Assembly (NCBI GenBank): GCA_003644335.1
Contig: QNCB01000091.1
Span: 1 to 5,965 of the forward strand
Direction: 5' to 3'
Length of the DNA: 5,965 nt
Origin: Planctomycetota bacterium
GTDB taxonomy: Bacteria > Planctomycetota > Phycisphaerae > SM23-33
Part shown: piece by piece, positions 4,465 through 5,965 of the stretch
How the letters are laid out: every line of letters begins with the position of its first letter
Position numbering within the stretch: the stretch's first letter is position 1
The notes under the pieces: generated by a model
What the model was told of the DNA's origin: nothing
Database searches by the model: none
The model's input: the letters and a program-made list of their open reading frames with translations, nothing else
Position numbers and translations under genes: made by a program

Positions 4465-5451
4465 ATGACAAAAATCATGGAAGATTCGCAGCAAATGTAT
4501 GATGTGACGGTGCTTATGGGAGGCCCGGGTTCCGAACGCGAGGTTTCGCTGATGAGCGGAGCCGCCATCGCAGCTGGGCTTGAAGAGATAGGCCACCGCG
4601 TAACCCGTGCGGATATCATTCCGCACGACACCTCGGCTCTCGACCGCGATGGCATTGACGCGGTCTTCATCGCCTTGCATGGCGACTTCGGCGAGTCTGG
4701 CGAGGTGCAGGAACTTTGTCAAGCCCGGCAGCTGCCTTATACGGGGTCCGGACCATATGCGAGCAGGCTTGGCATGGATAAAGCTGCAGCCAAGCAGGTG
4801 TTCTTGCGGGCTGGGCTGGCTACACCGAATTGGATGATCATCGAGAAGTTCCATAAAGCCCAGGACGTAGCGGGTTGGCTTGGCGAGATAACTCCGCCGG
4901 TCGTCGTCAAACCTGTCGATGGCGGCTCGAGCGTGGACGTGTACATCTGCCGGGACACCAAAGCCCGCGACGAAGCCCTCGAAGAATTGCTGGACGTCTA
5001 CGACCGTGCGATGGTCGAGCAGTTCGTCCCGGGCAGGGAGTTTACCGTCAGCATCCTCGGCGAAAAACCTCTGCCGTTGCTGGAGATAATCCCGGCTAAG
5101 CCCTTCTACGATTATCATGCCAAGTACGCTGACGACGCCAACACGCGATACGTTTTCGACCATGGCTTGGCTCCGGAGCTAGCCCGTCAAATCCAGGCCC
5201 AGGCACTGGCGGCACACAAAGCGCTGGGCTGTCTGGATTTCTCGCGGGTGGACTTCATTCTCGACGACCAAAATCAGCCTCAGGTGCTGGAGATAAACAC
5301 GATACCAGGCTTTACGTCCCACTCGCTCTTGCCCATGGCTGCTCGGCAAGCAGGCATCGAATTCCCCGGCCTGGTGGATAAAATCCTCACCCTGGCTATG
5401 AGCCGGGCCTCCCAGGCATGCAATTGCGAGCGGGGAGACTCGCTGACATGA
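4465..5451 (+). CDS. ddl: D-alanine--D-alanine ligase
   Basis: This cytosolic ATP-grasp enzyme makes D-Ala-D-Ala for the end of the peptidoglycan stem peptide. It has 328 residues. Motifs are LMGGPGSEREVSLMSG (17-32, Glu24 equals E. coli DdlB Glu15), HGDFGESGEVQ (72-82), YTGSG and MDK (92-106), and the ATP-binding VVVKPVDGGSSVDV (146-159). Next are EQFVPGREFTVSILG (185-199), YDYHAKY (215-221), FSRVDFILD (259-267) and VLEINTIPGFTSHSLLP (274-290). Arg261, Asp263, Glu276 and Asn278 match the metal and phosphate ligands. Tyr221 at the DdlB Tyr216 position indicates D-Ala-D-Ala rather than D-Ala-D-Lac. The glycine loop reads SSVDV instead of the common SSVGV. Starts at 4465, 4477 or 4495 are possible, and MYDVTVLMGG at 4495 would match the family length best. 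No start has a strong Shine-Dalgarno. Confidence 0.95.
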   Translation: MTKIMEDSQQMYDVTVLMGGPGSEREVSLMSGAAIAAGLEEIGHRVTRADIIPHDTSALDRDGIDAVFIALHGDFGESGEVQELCQARQLPYTGSGPYASRLGMDKAAAKQVFLRAGLATPNWMIIEKFHKAQDVAGWLGEITPPVVVKPVDGGSSVDVYICRDTKARDEALEELLDVYDRAMVEQFVPGREFTVSILGEKPLPLLEIIPAKPFYDYHAKYADDANTRYVFDHGLAPELARQIQAQALAAHKALGCLDFSRVDFILDDQNQPQVLEINTIPGFTSHSLLPMAARQAGIEFPGLVDKILTLAMSRASQACNCERGDSLT

Positions 5452-5965
5452 AAAAATTGATACGCAAAAAATTCCTGCTCGCCCTGTTGGTACTGGCTGG
5501 TGTCGCGGCCGGCTTTTGGGGAATGCAGCATTCGGTGCTCGCTCGCAAACAGCTAGCTGGGCCTGTGTCATATCGTGTCGAGTTGCTCGACGCGCCGGGC
5601 TGGATGTCGCTGTCGTTGTTGCGGGAGTTGCACGAAGCCTTGACGCCGCGGGCGGAGTTTTCCGACGAGTCGCTCTGCCGAGATGTGTATCGTCTCGGGC
5701 AGGTCAATCCGTGGGTGGCCCAGGTTCAGCTGGTTCGTCGCACTCGCTCAGCTTCCGGGCAAGGCTTGGTGCAGGTGCGGGCGACATATCGTCAGCCTGC
5801 CGCGCGGGTGCAATACGCCGGCAGGGTCTATTTTGTGGACAAGGACGGCGTGGTCCTGCCAAGCGACTCAACGCCAAAGTGGGCGGCGAAAGTTGGACAA
5901 GCCTATCGATATTACACCGTCGCTGACGCCGTACCGCTGACAGCCAGACCTTTGCGAATTCATTA
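5448..5965 (+). CDS. ftsQ: FtsQ-like cell division protein, N-terminal part (runs off the window edge)
   Basis: The ATG at 5448 overlaps the ddl stop as ATGA. The frame stays open for 172 codons to the window edge, so the C-terminus is not seen. The product has a short basic cytoplasmic tail (MKKLIRKK) and one membrane helix (about 9-31, FLLALLVLAGVAAGFWGM). A periplasmic part follows, with LLRELHEAL, CRDVYRLGQVNPWVAQVQLVRR and then VRATYRQPAARVQYAGRVYFVDKDGVVLP (110-138). The last segment is the typical FtsQ/DivIB pattern of a P-A-x-V strand followed by a VD-x-DG-x-VLP turn. The region between is POTRA-like. FtsQ bridges divisome parts at the septum. Position directly after ddl is the classic division-and-cell-wall cluster order. 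A GGAG at 5434-5437 lies 10 nt upstream. Sequence identity to well-studied FtsQ is low, so context carries much of the call. Confidence 0.75.
   Translation, partial: MKKLIRKKFLLALLVLAGVAAGFWGMQHSVLARKQLAGPVSYRVELLDAPGWMSLSLLRELHEALTPRAEFSDESLCRDVYRLGQVNPWVAQVQLVRRTRSASGQGLVQVRATYRQPAARVQYAGRVYFVDKDGVVLPSDSTPKWAAKVGQAYRYYTVADAVPLTARPLRIH

Noticed and set aside
4405..5163. 252-codon open frame on the minus strand opposite ddl
   Set aside because: It overlaps the conserved ddl frame antisense and has no recognisable motif.

Overview
The window is a bacterial chromosomal segment with an insertion-sequence graveyard on the left and a peptidoglycan/division gene cluster on the right. Protein style, moderately high GC in the genes, and the murC-murB-ddl-ftsQ order make me lean to a planctomycete of the Phycisphaerae type. 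One example is the MurC substrate motif EACEFDNSFL followed by NIEEDHLDCF. This is an inference from remembered family style, not a search result. The small 2[4Fe-4S] ferredoxin fits an anaerobic or microaerobic lifestyle.

Positions 1-760 hold mobile-element debris. The N-terminus of an IS701-type transposase runs leftwards off the window edge. Upstream of it are two direct repeats that look like subterminal repeats of an IS, and a Y-rich inverted repeat. Next comes the C-terminal 79 residues of an IS4-family transposase with no N-terminal part (minus strand, stop at 418-420). That remnant is cut near 658-666, where unrelated sequence begins.

Positions 760-1775 hold a divergent pair. On the minus strand is a 56-residue ferredoxin with its own promoter, two leader hairpins and a strong hairpin after its stop. 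On the plus strand is a Fur-family metal-dependent repressor. A dyad (AATTTTC-N8-GAAAATT) lies between the ferredoxin -35 box and the fur start codon, so the regulator may control itself and the ferredoxin.

Positions 1944 to the end hold murC, murB, ddl and the start of ftsQ, all on the plus strand. murC and murB overlap by 23 nt and ddl and ftsQ by 4 nt, which suggests translational coupling. MurB makes UDP-MurNAc, MurC adds L-Ala to it, Ddl supplies D-Ala-D-Ala for the end of the stem peptide, and FtsQ is the membrane scaffold linking this synthesis to septation. The only break in the cluster is a 252-nt AT-rich spacer between murB and ddl, filled with short-period repeats and a 20-nt inverted repeat.

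I found no clearly new multi-gene system. The most interesting items are the ferredoxin/Fur regulatory region, the repeat-laden murB-ddl spacer, and a Cys in place of the usual catalytic Ser in MurB.
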